A stretch of 64,000 bases of DNA from Burkholderia cepacia (GTDB lineage: Bacteria; Pseudomonadota; Gammaproteobacteria; Burkholderiales; Burkholderiaceae), in NCBI RefSeq assembly GCF_001039005.1, contig NZ_LDWR01000027.1, positions 48,984 to 112,983 of the forward strand, read 5' to 3'. The notes beneath the pieces were generated by a model. The model did no database searches, had not been told where the DNA came from, and was given only the letters and a program-made list of their open reading frames with translations. Numbering within the stretch: the first letter of the stretch is position 1; each line of letters starts with the position of its first letter. Positions 46,625 through 55,546 of the stretch are shown in pieces. Made by a program: the position numbers and the translations under genes.

Positions 46625-47650
46625 ATGAGTGAGCCGCAGCCGTCTAACGGCGCAGAGACGAATGCCGCGAAGCCGGCACCGGCGGGACTGGAATCGCTGG
46701 CGGCGGTCGGCAGCCGGCTGGCGCAGCTTCGGGAGACGAAGGGCTGGACGGTCGACGACGTGTCGGCGCGACTCAAGGTCGCACCGCAGAAGCTCCGGGC
46801 GCTCGAGGCTGGCGACATCAGCCATTTGCCTGGCGTGACCTTCGCGCTCGGTGTCGTGCGCAGCTACGCGAAGATGCTCGGCGTCGATCCGGAACCGTTC
46901 GCGCAGGCGTTGCGCCGTGAGCGCGGGGTACCGGAAGTCGACCTGTCGATGCCTGCGTCGTCCGGGACAGACCTGCCGCGCGGCCGCGTGTCGATTCCGC
47001 TGGGCGGCTCGTCGCGTCACCACCCGTGGCTGTGGGGAACGGCAATCGTCGTCGTCGCGGTGGTTGCAGTACTGATGTGGCACACTGGCGGCGATTCGTC
47101 GAGCCTGCTCGCGCGCTTCAAGGGCGGTGACACGGAGCATGCGTCGGCCGCGAGCGCGCCGGCTGCATCCTCGTCGTCCGTTGAAGATGCGGCCGCGAGC
47201 GGCGCGTCGACCGTGGTTGCCAATGAGGTTCCGGCCCCGGCTTCGACGTCCGCAACCGCCGTGCAGGCGATTGCATCCGCTGTCCCGGCGCCCGCGGCAC
47301 CGGCCGTGACGGCGCCTGCGTCGCAGCCCGTCGTGGCAACGACGACGACGGTGGCGAGCGCCGCCGCGCCGGCCGAGCCGGCGAGCGTCGTGGTCGCGGC
47401 AGGTCAGTCGATGGTCGAACTGAAGGTCAAGCAGGATTGCTGGTTCAGCGTGCGCGACAAGAACGGCAAGGAGCTGTTCTCGGCGCTGGTGCGGGCCGGC
47501 GAGACGAAGCAGGTCGCCGGCGACGGGCCGTTCAAGGTCACGATCGGCAACAAGGCAGGCCTCGACGCGGTCGCGTTCGACGGAAAACCTGTCGATCCGG
47601 CAAAATATTCGGCAGCGCGGGGTAATGTGGCGCGGTTCACGTTGCCCTGA
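46625..47650 (+). CDS. RodZ-like helix-turn-helix membrane protein
   Basis: A 341-residue protein. An N-terminal HTH_25 domain (residues about 28-95: VGSRLAQLRETKGWTVDDVS and LEAGDISHLPGVTFALGVVRSYAKMLG) precedes a single transmembrane segment near 135-153 (WLWGTAIVVVAVVAVLMW), an Ala/Ser/Pro/Thr-rich periplasmic linker of about 100 residues and a C-terminal DUF4115 domain (VELKVKQDCWFSVRDKNGKELF to the end). In E. coli RodZ links MreB to the membrane and shapes the cell. Position before ispG-hisS matches rodZ of other proteobacteria. The HTH is thought not to bind DNA in RodZ. Confidence 0.82.
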   Translation: MSEPQPSNGAETNAAKPAPAGLESLAAVGSRLAQLRETKGWTVDDVSARLKVAPQKLRALEAGDISHLPGVTFALGVVRSYAKMLGVDPEPFAQALRRERGVPEVDLSMPASSGTDLPRGRVSIPLGGSSRHHPWLWGTAIVVVAVVAVLMWHTGGDSSSLLARFKGGDTEHASAASAPAASSSSVEDAAASGASTVVANEVPAPASTSATAVQAIASAVPAPAAPAVTAPASQPVVATTTTVASAAAPAEPASVVVAAGQSMVELKVKQDCWFSVRDKNGKELFSALVRAGETKQVAGDGPFKVTIGNKAGLDAVAFDGKPVDPAKYSAARGNVARFTLP

Positions 47651-47762
47651 CGTCAAGCGCCGTGGCGAAGGCCTGTCGTCGATATCGGCAGGCCGTGAGG
47701 GCACGGCGCTTTTTCAATTCATGCGCCGCGTTGCGGTGCATTCCGCGTAAATGGATCTATCG

Positions 47763-49067
47763 ATGCAATCCGAAGCCCAATCCCCACGCAGCAGTCAGAT
47801 TTGTTCAACCGAGCCGGTGTTCGGCGGGCATCAGCCGCGCCGCGTGTCGCATGCGGTGGATGTCCGCTGGGGCGGACAGCTCGTGACGATTGGCGGCGCC
47901 GCGCCGGTGCGCGTGCAGTCGATGACGAATACCGATACGGCCGACGCGATCGGCACGGCGATCCAGATCAAGGAACTCGCGAACGCAGGCTCCGAACTGG
48001 TGCGCATCACGGTCAACACGCCTGAGGCCGCGGCCGCCGTGCCGGCGGTCCGCGAGCAACTCGACCGGATGGGCGTGACCGTGCCGCTCGTCGGCGATTT
48101 TCACTACAACGGCCACCTGCTGTTGCGCGATTTCCCGGGCTGCGCGGAGTCGCTGTCGAAGTACCGGATCAATCCCGGCAACGTCGGTCAGGGCGCGAAG
48201 CGCGATACGCAGTTCGCGCAGATGATCGAGGCCGCGGCCAAGTACGACAAGCCCGTGCGGATCGGCGTGAACTGGGGCAGCCTCGACCAGGATCTGCTCG
48301 CACGCATGATGGACGAAAACGGTGCACGGTCGCAGCCGTGGGACGCGCAGAGCGTGATGTACGAGGCGCTGATCCAGTCGGCGATCGGCTCGGCCGAGCG
48401 TGCGGTCGAGCTGGGTCTCGGCCGTGATCGCATCATCCTGTCGTGCAAGGTCAGCGGCGTGCAGGACCTGATCGCCGTCTACCGCGAACTCGGCCGCCGC
48501 TGCGGCTTCGCGCTGCACCTCGGGCTGACCGAGGCCGGCATGGGCTCGAAGGGCATCGTCGCATCGACGGCCGCGCTCGGCGTACTGCTGCAGGAAGGGA
48601 TCGGCGACACGATCCGCATCTCGCTGACGCCGGAACCGGGCGCGTCGCGCACGGGTGAGGTGATCGTCGGTCAGGAAATCCTGCAGACGATGGGCCTGCG
48701 CTCGTTCGCGCCGATGGTGATCGCGTGCCCGGGCTGCGGCCGCACGACGAGCACGCTGTTCCAGGAACTCGCGATGCAGATCCAGACCTACCTGCGCGAG
48801 CAGATGCCCGCGTGGCGCAAGGAGTATCCGGGCGTCGAGAAGATGAACGTCGCGGTGATGGGCTGCATCGTCAACGGCCCGGGTGAATCGAAGCACGCGA
48901 ACATCGGCATCAGCCTGCCGGGTTCGGGCGAGAACCCGGCCGCGCCCGTCTTCATCGACGGCGAGAAGGTCAAGACGCTGCGCGGCGAGCGGATCGCCGA
49001 GGAATTCCAGCAGATCGTCAGCGACTACGTCGCACGCAATTACGGCCGCACCGAGGCCCTGAATTAA
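47763..49067 (+). CDS. ispG: 4-hydroxy-3-methylbut-2-en-1-yl diphosphate synthase (flavodoxin)
   Basis: A 434-residue Fe-S enzyme of the MEP pathway that reduces ME-cPP to HMBPP for isoprenoid synthesis. The TIM-barrel part opens with [14 protein letters not shown]; the 4Fe-4S cysteines lie in [15 protein letters not shown] and [16 protein letters not shown]. The insert between them makes it the longer Gram-negative class typical of betaproteobacteria. The start may be ATG at 47763 or four codons earlier at 47751; neither has a strong Shine-Dalgarno. It follows the RodZ-like gene and precedes hisS by 16 bp. Confidence 0.95.
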   Translation: MQSEAQSPRSSQICSTEPVFGGHQPRRVSHAVDVRWGGQLVTIGGAAPVRVQSMTNTDTADAIGTAIQIKELANAGSELVRITVNTPEAAAAVPAVREQLDRMGVTVPLVGDFHYNGHLLLRDFPGCAESLSKYRINPGNVGQGAKRDTQFAQMIEAAAKYDKPVRIGVNWGSLDQDLLARMMDENGARSQPWDAQSVMYEALIQSAIGSAERAVELGLGRDRIILSCKVSGVQDLIAVYRELGRRCGFALHLGLTEAGMGSKGIVASTAALGVLLQEGIGDTIRISLTPEPGASRTGEVIVGQEILQTMGLRSFAPMVIACPGCGRTTSTLFQELAMQIQTYLREQMPAWRKEYPGVEKMNVAVMGCIVNGPGESKHANIGISLPGSGENPAAPVFIDGEKVKTLRGERIAEEFQQIVSDYVARNYGRTEALN

Positions 49068-49083
49068 TTCGTCCACACACACG

Positions 49084-50424
49084 ATGACTGAACAGAAACG
49101 CAAGATCGAGAAGCTCGCCGGCGTCAAGGGCATGAACGACATCCTCCCGCAGGATGCCGGTCTTTGGGAGTTCTTCGAAGCCACGGTGAAATCGCTGCTG
49201 CGCGCCTACGGCTATCAGAACATCCGCACGCCGATCGTCGAACATACTCAGCTCTTCACGCGCGGCATCGGCGAAGTCACGGACATCGTCGAGAAGGAGA
49301 TGTATAGCTTCACCGACGCGCTGAACGGCGAGAACCTGACGATGCGCCCGGAAAACACCGCGGCCGTCGTGCGTGCGTCGATCGAGCACAACATGCTGTA
49401 CGACGGCCCGAAGCGCCTGTGGTACATCGGTCCGATGTTCCGCCACGAGCGCCCGCAGCGCGGCCGCTATCGCCAGTTCCACCAGGTCGGTGTCGAGGCG
49501 CTCGGTTTCGCGGGTCCCGATGCGGATGCCGAGATCATCATGATGTGCCAGCGCCTGTGGGACGACCTTGGCCTGACCGGCATCAAGCTCGAGATCAACT
49601 CGCTCGGCCTCGCCGAAGAGCGCGCCGCGCACCGCGTCGAACTGATCAAGTACCTCGAGCAGTTTGCCGACGTGCTCGACGAGGATGCGAAGCGCCGCCT
49701 GTATACGAACCCGCTGCGCGTGCTCGACACGAAGAATCCCGCGCTGCAGGAGATTGCGCAGAACGCGCCGAAGCTGATCGACTTCCTCGGCGACGAATCG
49801 CGTGCGCACTTCGACGGGCTGCAGCGCCTGCTGCTCGCGAACAACATTCCGTTCAAGATCAACCCGCGTCTCGTGCGCGGCCTCGACTATTACAACCTGA
49901 CCGTGTTCGAGTGGGTGACCGACAAGCTCGGCGCGCAGGGCACGGTCGCGGCCGGCGGCCGCTACGATCCGCTGATCGAGCAGCTCGGCGGCAAGCCGAC
50001 CGCCGCGTGCGGCTGGGCGATGGGCATCGAGCGCATCCTCGAACTGCTGAAGGAAGACAACCTTGCGCCCGAGCAGGAAGGCGTCGACGTGTACGTCGTG
50101 CACCAGGGCGACACCGCGCGCGAACATGCGTTCATCGCCGCCGAGCGCCTGCGCGACACGGGTCTCGATGTGATCTTCCACTGCAGCGCCGACGGTGCGA
50201 CGGCAAGCTTCAAGTCGCAGATGAAGCGGGCCGACGCAAGCGGCGCCGCGTTCGCGGTGATCTTCGGCGAAGAAGAGGTCGCGAACGGCACGGTGGGCGT
50301 GAAAGCGCTGCGCGGTGCGGGCGAAGAAGGGGAAAAGAACGTTCAGCAGACCGTACCGGTCGAAAGCTTGACCGAATTCCTAATCAATGCGATGGTTGCA
50401 TCCGCCGAAGACGGCGACGACTGA
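49084..50424 (+). CDS. hisS: Histidyl-tRNA synthetase
   Basis: A 446-residue class II aminoacyl-tRNA synthetase. Motif 1 contains [18 protein letters not shown], motif 2 is [17 protein letters not shown], the histidine-binding loop [15 protein letters not shown] and motif 3 [10 protein letters not shown] follow, then an anticodon-binding domain. It is co-transcribed with the following yfgM and bamB, as in E. coli (hisS-yfgM-bamB-der). A catalytically inactive relative, HisZ, is encoded at 58131-59279. Confidence 0.97.
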   Translation: MTEQKRKIEKLAGVKGMNDILPQDAGLWEFFEATVKSLLRAYGYQNIRTPIVEHTQLFTRGIGEVTDIVEKEMYSFTDALNGENLTMRPENTAAVVRASIEHNMLYDGPKRLWYIGPMFRHERPQRGRYRQFHQVGVEALGFAGPDADAEIIMMCQRLWDDLGLTGIKLEINSLGLAEERAAHRVELIKYLEQFADVLDEDAKRRLYTNPLRVLDTKNPALQEIAQNAPKLIDFLGDESRAHFDGLQRLLLANNIPFKINPRLVRGLDYYNLTVFEWVTDKLGAQGTVAAGGRYDPLIEQLGGKPTAACGWAMGIERILELLKEDNLAPEQEGVDVYVVHQGDTAREHAFIAAERLRDTGLDVIFHCSADGATASFKSQMKRADASGAAFAVIFGEEEVANGTVGVKALRGAGEEGEKNVQQTVPVESLTEFLINAMVASAEDGDD

Positions 50425-50479
50425 TCGCGCTGGCATCCGCTCGACAAGAAAAGCCTGAACAGGAAGGAAACGCTCGCCG

Positions 50480-51109
50480 ATGAGTTATCACGACGAACAA
50501 GAATCGATTGAAAGTCTGAAGGCGTGGTGGGCCCGCTGGGGCAACCTCACCACGTGGATCGTGCTCGCGGCGCTCGTCGTCGCGGCAGGTTTCAACGGCT
50601 GGAACTACTGGCAGCGGCGTCAGGCTGCCGAGGCGTCCGGGCTGTACGAGCAGGTCCAGAAGGCTGCCGCCGCGAACGACAAGGCGACGATGGCGCGTGC
50701 GGCTGCCGACATGGAAGACAAGTTCAGCAGCACGCCGTATGCCCAGATGGCGGCGCTCTCCGCCGCGAAGGTGCTGTACGCGGCAGGCGATGCGGCGGGC
50801 GCGAAGGCGCAGCTGCAATGGGCCGTCGATCACGCCAAGGACGACGAGTACAAGCAGATCGCGAAGCTGCGTCTCGCATCGCTGCTGCTCGACGAGAAGG
50901 CATACGACGCGGGCCTCACGCTGCTGTCGGGTACGCCGGTCGATGCATTCAAGGGCCTCGTGGCCGATCGCCGCGGCGATCTGCTTGCCGCGCAAGGCAA
51001 GACCGACGATGCGCGCGCCGCTTACAAGCTCGCGCTCGACGGCCTGTCGAAGGACGACCAGTCTGCACGCCAGCTCGTACAGTTCAAGCTGGACGCACTC
51101 GGCGGCTGA
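50480..51109 (+). CDS. yfgM: YfgM family tetratricopeptide membrane protein
   Basis: A 209-residue inner-membrane protein with a cytosolic N-terminus (YHDEQESIESLKAWWARWGN), one transmembrane helix (TTWIVLAALVVAAGFNGWNYW, residues about 22-42) and a periplasmic TPR-like domain rich in Ala-containing helices. E. coli YfgM associates with the SecYEG translocon and the chaperone PpiD. It lies between hisS and bamB with short gaps, the conserved position. Confidence 0.9.
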   Translation: MSYHDEQESIESLKAWWARWGNLTTWIVLAALVVAAGFNGWNYWQRRQAAEASGLYEQVQKAAAANDKATMARAAADMEDKFSSTPYAQMAALSAAKVLYAAGDAAGAKAQLQWAVDHAKDDEYKQIAKLRLASLLLDEKAYDAGLTLLSGTPVDAFKGLVADRRGDLLAAQGKTDDARAAYKLALDGLSKDDQSARQLVQFKLDALGG

Positions 51110-51150
51110 ACCCCGGTCCCCTCAACCTCTTAACTCTGCTTCGCTAACCG

Positions 51151-52296
51151 ATGAATTTGCTGAAACGTTACGCTGTGCCCGTCGCCTGCGCGGCGGCTGT
51201 CCTCGCATTGGCGGCCTGCTCGTCGTCGAAGGACGCGCGCCGCGTGCCGACGCCGCTCACCGAGTTCAAGCCCGTCATGGACGTGCAACAGGTCTGGAAG
51301 GCGAGCGTCGGCAAGGGTGGGCGCTACCTGTTCTCGCCGGTGGCCGTGGGCGACGCCGTCTATGCGGCGGGTGAAAACGGTTCGGTCGAGAAGATCGACG
51401 CGAAGACGGGCCAGACGATCTGGCGCTCGAAGGTCGACTCCGACCTGTCGGCCGGTGTCGGCAGCGACGGCAACCTGACCGCGGTTGGCGCGCTGAAGGG
51501 CGGCGTGTTCGTGCTGGGCCCGGACGGCAAGCAACTGTGGAAGACCAGCGTGCAGGGCGAGATCTTCTCGCCGCCGCTCGTCGGCAACGGCCTCGTGGTT
51601 GTCCGCACGATCGACGGTCAGGTGATCGCGTTCAACGCGCAGACGGGCGAGCAGAAGTGGAACTACCGCAACCGCGCGGTACCGCTGAACCTGCGCGTGT
51701 CGGCCGGCATGACGTTCGCGGGCGACGCGGCGGTGCTGGCGGGCTTCCCCGGCGGCGGCCTCGTCGCGATCAACCTGCAATCGGGCGACCCGTTCTGGCA
51801 AACGCCCGTGTCGTTCCCGAAAGGGGTGACCGAGGTCGAGCGCATCAACGACGTCAGCGGCCCGCCGACACTCGTGGGCGCGGAAGCCTGCGCGGTGACG
51901 TTCCAGGGCCAGCTCGGCTGCTTCGATGCGAACTCGGGCCGCCCGCTGTGGGAAAAGGCGTTCTCGAGCCGCAGCGGTCTTGCGCAGGACGATTCGGTTG
52001 TCGCAGGTGGCGACGACTGGTCGGTCGTGACGGCGTACGACGCGGCCTCCGGCAACCAGCTCTGGCGCAACGACAAGCTGAAGAGCCGTGACGTCGGCGT
52101 GCCGTATCTGCTCGGGCATGCGGTCGTGATGGGCGATTACCAGGGCTTCGTGCATTTCCTGTCGCGCGAAGACGGCAGCTTCATCGCCCGGATGAAGACC
52201 GACGGCAGCGCGATCACGGCGGCGCCGGTCCTCGCGGGCAATACGCTCGTCGTGCAGACGAAGGACGGCGGCCTGTACGGGTTCCGTCCGCGCTGA
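51151..52296 (+). CDS. bamB: Outer membrane protein assembly factor BamB
   Basis: A 381-residue lipoprotein of the BAM complex that inserts beta-barrel proteins into the outer membrane. The signal sequence ends in the lipobox LALAAC, acylated on C23. The rest is an eight-bladed PQQ-type beta propeller; repeated units such as VEKIDAKTGQTIWRSKV, IAFNAQTGEQKWNYRN and VTAYDAASGNQLWRND mark the blades. It follows yfgM by 41 bp and is followed by a 247-bp gap before der. Confidence 0.95.
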   Translation: MNLLKRYAVPVACAAAVLALAACSSSKDARRVPTPLTEFKPVMDVQQVWKASVGKGGRYLFSPVAVGDAVYAAGENGSVEKIDAKTGQTIWRSKVDSDLSAGVGSDGNLTAVGALKGGVFVLGPDGKQLWKTSVQGEIFSPPLVGNGLVVVRTIDGQVIAFNAQTGEQKWNYRNRAVPLNLRVSAGMTFAGDAAVLAGFPGGGLVAINLQSGDPFWQTPVSFPKGVTEVERINDVSGPPTLVGAEACAVTFQGQLGCFDANSGRPLWEKAFSSRSGLAQDDSVVAGGDDWSVVTAYDAASGNQLWRNDKLKSRDVGVPYLLGHAVVMGDYQGFVHFLSREDGSFIARMKTDGSAITAAPVLAGNTLVVQTKDGGLYGFRPR

Positions 52297-52365
52297 CGAG
52301 CAGGAAACCTGCGCGGCCGTGGCGCGGCGGGCTTGTCCCGCGCGCACGGGCCGGGCGATTTGAAG

Positions 52366-52386
52366 GCGGCCGGTGTTCCCGGCCGC
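52366..52386 (+). terminator. Hairpin after bamB
   Basis: GCGGCCGG/CCGGCCGC with a five-base loop, 69 bp past the bamB stop, followed by TCGGTATTTG. Weak T content; a possible end of the hisS-yfgM-bamB transcript. Confidence 0.45.
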
Positions 52387-52497
52387 TCGGTATTTGAAAG
52401 GCAGTTCGAGACGAAAGACGACGGCGCGCAACGTGCGCCCGGCGCGCGCATCCGGCGCTGCGCGAATTCGTGATATTTTCATTCAGCGCAGCCGCCC

Positions 52498-52522
52498 GCA
52501 GCAGCGGGCCTCCCGCTGCTGC
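52498..52522 (+). promoter_or_regulatory. Strong hairpin in the der leader
   Basis: A perfect 11-bp stem GCAGCAGCGGG/CCCGCTGCTGC with a three-base loop, ending 21 bases before the der ATG. A possible -10 (GATATT/TATTTT near 52472-52479) lies upstream, so the hairpin would be in the mRNA leader. Confidence 0.45.
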
Positions 52523-52543
52523 GCTTCACCGTAGAAAACACAG

Positions 52544-53881
52544 ATGAAACCGGTCATTGCCCTAGTTGGGCGCCCCAATGTGGGGAAATCCACGCTGTTC
52601 AACCGGCTCACGCGTTCGCGCGATGCGCTGGTCGCCGACTTGCCGGGCCTGACGCGCGATCGCCATTACGGCGAGGGGCGGACGGGCGAGCGGCCGTACC
52701 TGGTCGTCGATACGGGCGGCTTCGAGCCCGTCGCGAAGGACGGCATCCTGCACGAGATGGCGCGCCAGACGCGCCAGGCGGTCGAAGAAGCCGACGTCGT
52801 CGTGTTCATCGTCGACGGCCGCAACGGGCTCGCGCCGCAGGACAAGTCGATCGCCGACTACCTGCGCAAGACCGGCCGGCCGATCTTCCTCGTCGTCAAC
52901 AAGGCCGAGGGGATGAAGTACACATCGGTTGCGTCCGAGTTCTACGAACTCGGGCTCGGCGACCCGCGCGCGATCTCGGCCGCGCACGGCGACGGCGTGA
53001 CCGACATGATCAACGAGGCGCTGGAGGTCGCGTACGCGGACCGTCCGGCGGAAGAGGATGAGAACGACCCGTCGCGCGGCATCAAGATCGCGATCGTCGG
53101 CCGTCCGAACGTCGGCAAATCGACGCTCGTGAACGCGCTGATCGGCGAGGATCGCGTGATCGCGTTCGACATGCCGGGCACGACGCGCGATTCGATCTAC
53201 GTCGACTTCGAGCGTAACGGCAAGAAATATACGTTGATCGACACGGCCGGACTGCGCCGCCGCGGCAAGGTGTTCGAAGCGATCGAGAAGTTCTCGGTCG
53301 TGAAGACGCTGCAGTCGATCTCGGATGCGAACGTCGTCATTCTTCTGCTGGATGCTCAGCAGGACATCTCCGACCAGGACGCGCACATCGCCGGCTTCGT
53401 CGTCGAGCAGGGCCGCGCGCTCGTGATCGGCGTCAACAAGTGGGACGGGCTCGACGACCACGCACGCGATCGTGCGAAAGCGGATTTGACCCGCAAGCTG
53501 AAATTCCTCGACTTCGCGAAATCGCACTTCATTTCGGCCACGAAGAAGACGGGCATCGGCACGCTGATGCGCTCGGTCGACGACGCGTATGCGGCGGCGA
53601 TGGCGAAGCTGCCGACGCCGAAGCTCACGCGCGCGCTGATCGAGGCCGTCGAGTTCCAGCAGCCGCGCCGTCGCGGCCCGGTGCGTCCGAAGCTGCGCTA
53701 CGCGCACCAGGGCGGCCAGAATCCGCCGATCATCGTCATCCACGGTAACGCGCTCGACGCCGTGACGGAAACGTACAAGCGCTACCTGGAAAACCGGTTC
53801 CGCGAAACTTTCTCACTGATCGGGACTCCATTGCGCATAGAGTTCCGTTCGTCGAACAATCCGTACGCGGACAAGGGCTGA
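52544..53881 (+). CDS. der: Ribosome biogenesis GTPase Der (EngA)
   Basis: A 445-residue protein with two consecutive GTPase domains, used in 50S subunit maturation. The first P-loop is [12 protein letters not shown] near residue 8 and the second [12 protein letters not shown] near 187; G3/G4 motifs [21 protein letters not shown] and NKWDG are readable. A KH-like C-terminal domain ends with [15 protein letters not shown]. No strong Shine-Dalgarno is seen, only A-rich bases, behind the leader hairpin. Confidence 0.96.
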   Translation: MKPVIALVGRPNVGKSTLFNRLTRSRDALVADLPGLTRDRHYGEGRTGERPYLVVDTGGFEPVAKDGILHEMARQTRQAVEEADVVVFIVDGRNGLAPQDKSIADYLRKTGRPIFLVVNKAEGMKYTSVASEFYELGLGDPRAISAAHGDGVTDMINEALEVAYADRPAEEDENDPSRGIKIAIVGRPNVGKSTLVNALIGEDRVIAFDMPGTTRDSIYVDFERNGKKYTLIDTAGLRRRGKVFEAIEKFSVVKTLQSISDANVVILLLDAQQDISDQDAHIAGFVVEQGRALVIGVNKWDGLDDHARDRAKADLTRKLKFLDFAKSHFISATKKTGIGTLMRSVDDAYAAAMAKLPTPKLTRALIEAVEFQQPRRRGPVRPKLRYAHQGGQNPPIIVIHGNALDAVTETYKRYLENRFRETFSLIGTPLRIEFRSSNNPYADKG

Positions 53882-53899
53882 AGCACGCCCCGCAAGGGA

Positions 53900-53930
53900 T
53901 AGGCCGCAAGGCCTACGCCCCGGGCGGGGC
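53900..53930 (+). terminator. Tandem hairpins after der
   Basis: TAGGCC-GCAA-GGCCTA (53900-53915, with a stable GCAA tetraloop) is directly followed by GCCCC-GGGC-GGGGC (53917-53930). They lie 18 bp past the der stop and before the hfq promoter region; only AGGCAAAATC follows, so the mechanism of termination is unclear. Confidence 0.5.
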
Positions 53931-53943
53931 AGGCAAAATCGGC

Positions 53944-53949
53944 TATAGT
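53944..53949 (+). promoter_or_regulatory. Possible -10 of hfq
   Basis: TATAGT in the der-hfq gap, 74 bp before the hfq start, in an AT-richer patch. No good -35 because the upstream side is occupied by GC-rich hairpins. Confidence 0.35.
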
Positions 53950-54023
53950 GTAGCGATTGGCGCCGGATCTCTTTTTCTTCGCCGCCAATCCAGATCAACC
54001 TGCAAAAAAAGATGGAGTACGCC

Positions 54024-54263
54024 ATGAGCAACAAAGGGCAATTGTTACAAGACCCGTTTTTGAACGCACTGCGCAAAGAGCACGTTCCCGTTTCGATCTA
54101 CCTCGTCAATGGCATCAAGCTCCAAGGGAACATTGAATCGTTCGACCAGTACGTCGTGTTGCTCCGTAATACAGTGACCCAGATGGTTTACAAGCACGCC
54201 ATCTCGACGGTCGTGCCGGCGCGCCCGGTGAATTTCCACCCGGACGCGGAAGCTACGTCCTAA
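54024..54263 (+). CDS. hfq: RNA chaperone Hfq
   Basis: A 79-residue Sm-like hexameric protein that pairs small RNAs with mRNAs. The start [34 protein letters not shown] and the Sm2 motif [10 protein letters not shown] are fully typical. The short C-terminal tail after residue 70 is characteristic of betaproteobacteria compared with the 102-residue E. coli protein. GATGGAG precedes the ATG. It leads the hfq-hflX-hflK-hflC group. Confidence 0.97.
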   Translation: MSNKGQLLQDPFLNALRKEHVPVSIYLVNGIKLQGNIESFDQYVVLLRNTVTQMVYKHAISTVVPARPVNFHPDAEATS

Positions 54264-54320
54264 CCTATCGCAGCGGCCGGCATCCGGTCGCCGCGAGCGA
54301 CCGATGCCAGCCGCCTTATC

Positions 54321-55499
54321 TTGACACCTGATAATTTGATCAACGCAGCGCTCGTCGGCATCGATTTCGGCAAGACCGATTTCGAAGCCAGTCTCGAAGA
54401 ACTCAGTCTTCTCGCCTCCAGCGCGGGGGCCCATCCCGCCGTCACCCTCACGGGCCGTCGCTCCAGTCCCGATGCCGCGATGTTCATCGGCAGCGGCAAA
54501 GCCGAAGAGCTGCGGCTTGCCTGCGACGCGCACAACGCCGAACTCGTCATCTTCAACCACGCACTGGCACCGGCCCAGCAACGCAATCTGGAGCGGGCAC
54601 TTAACAGGCGTGTGATCGATCGTACGAGCCTCATCCTCGACATCTTCGCGCAGCGCGCCCGCAGCCACGAAGGCAAGCTGCAGGTCGAGCTCGCGCAGCT
54701 TCAATACCTGTCGACGCGGCTCATTCGCGCGTGGACCCACCTCGAGCGGCAAAAGGGCGGTATTGGCCTGCGCGGTCCTGGCGAAACCCAGCTCGAAACC
54801 GACCGTCGACTGATCGGCGAGCGGATCAAGATGCTGAAGTCGCGGCTCGACCGGCTGCGCCGGCAACACAGCACGCAACGCCGGCAGCGCGCGCGCAGCG
54901 GCACGATGTCGGTGTCGCTCGTCGGCTATACGAACGCGGGCAAGTCGACGCTGTTCAATGCGTTGACGAAAGCGCAGGCATATGCGGCCGATCAGCTGTT
55001 CGCGACGCTCGATACGACGTCGCGGCGCGTGTACCTTGGCGACGAGGTCGGCCAGATCGTCGTGTCGGATACCGTCGGGTTCATCCGCGAACTGCCTCAC
55101 CAGCTCGTTGCCGCGTTCCGCGCAACCCTCGAGGAAACGATCCACGCGGATCTGCTGCTGCACGTGGTCGATGCGTCGAGTGCGGTTCGGCTCGAACAGA
55201 TCGAGCAGGTCAACGGCGTGTTGCACGAGATCGGCGCGGACACGATCCGGCAGGTGCTGGTCTTCAACAAGATCGACGCCGTGCCTGAGCTGGCGGCCCG
55301 CGGCGACGCGGTTGAGCGGGACGAGTATGGTAATATTTCGCGCGTCTTTTTGAGCGCGCGCACCGGTCAGGGTCTTGACGCGTTGCGTGCCGCTATCGCC
55401 GAGATCGCCTCCGCGGAACACCTGTCCGGCGCGATGCCGCTCGACGGCGCGTCCGCTGAACCACACGAAGACCACACGATTTCCGAACACGGGCGCTAA
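54321..55499 (+). CDS. hflX: GTPase HflX
   Basis: A 392-residue ribosome-associated GTPase that splits stalled 70S ribosomes, notably in heat stress. An N-terminal HflX domain (ALVGIDFGKTDFEASLEEL, then GRRSSPDAAMFIGSGKAEEL) and a coiled linker with GGIGLRGPGETQLETDRR precede the GTPase domain: P-loop VGYTNAGKSTLFN near residue 205, DTVGFIRELP, and NKID. No ATG is available: upstream ATG in this frame meets a stop, so the start is TTG at 54321 or the next TTG at 54336. Shine-Dalgarno is poor; translation may be coupled to hfq 57 bp upstream. Confidence 0.95.
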   Translation: MTPDNLINAALVGIDFGKTDFEASLEELSLLASSAGAHPAVTLTGRRSSPDAAMFIGSGKAEELRLACDAHNAELVIFNHALAPAQQRNLERALNRRVIDRTSLILDIFAQRARSHEGKLQVELAQLQYLSTRLIRAWTHLERQKGGIGLRGPGETQLETDRRLIGERIKMLKSRLDRLRRQHSTQRRQRARSGTMSVSLVGYTNAGKSTLFNALTKAQAYAADQLFATLDTTSRRVYLGDEVGQIVVSDTVGFIRELPHQLVAAFRATLEETIHADLLLHVVDASSAVRLEQIEQVNGVLHEIGADTIRQVLVFNKIDAVPELAARGDAVERDEYGNISRVFLSARTGQGLDALRAAIAEIASAEHLSGAMPLDGASAEPHEDHTISEHGR

Positions 55500-55546
55500 C
55501 CGGTCCCGGCCGGTACGCCGGCGTCTAATCTGGTGAACAAACTCTG

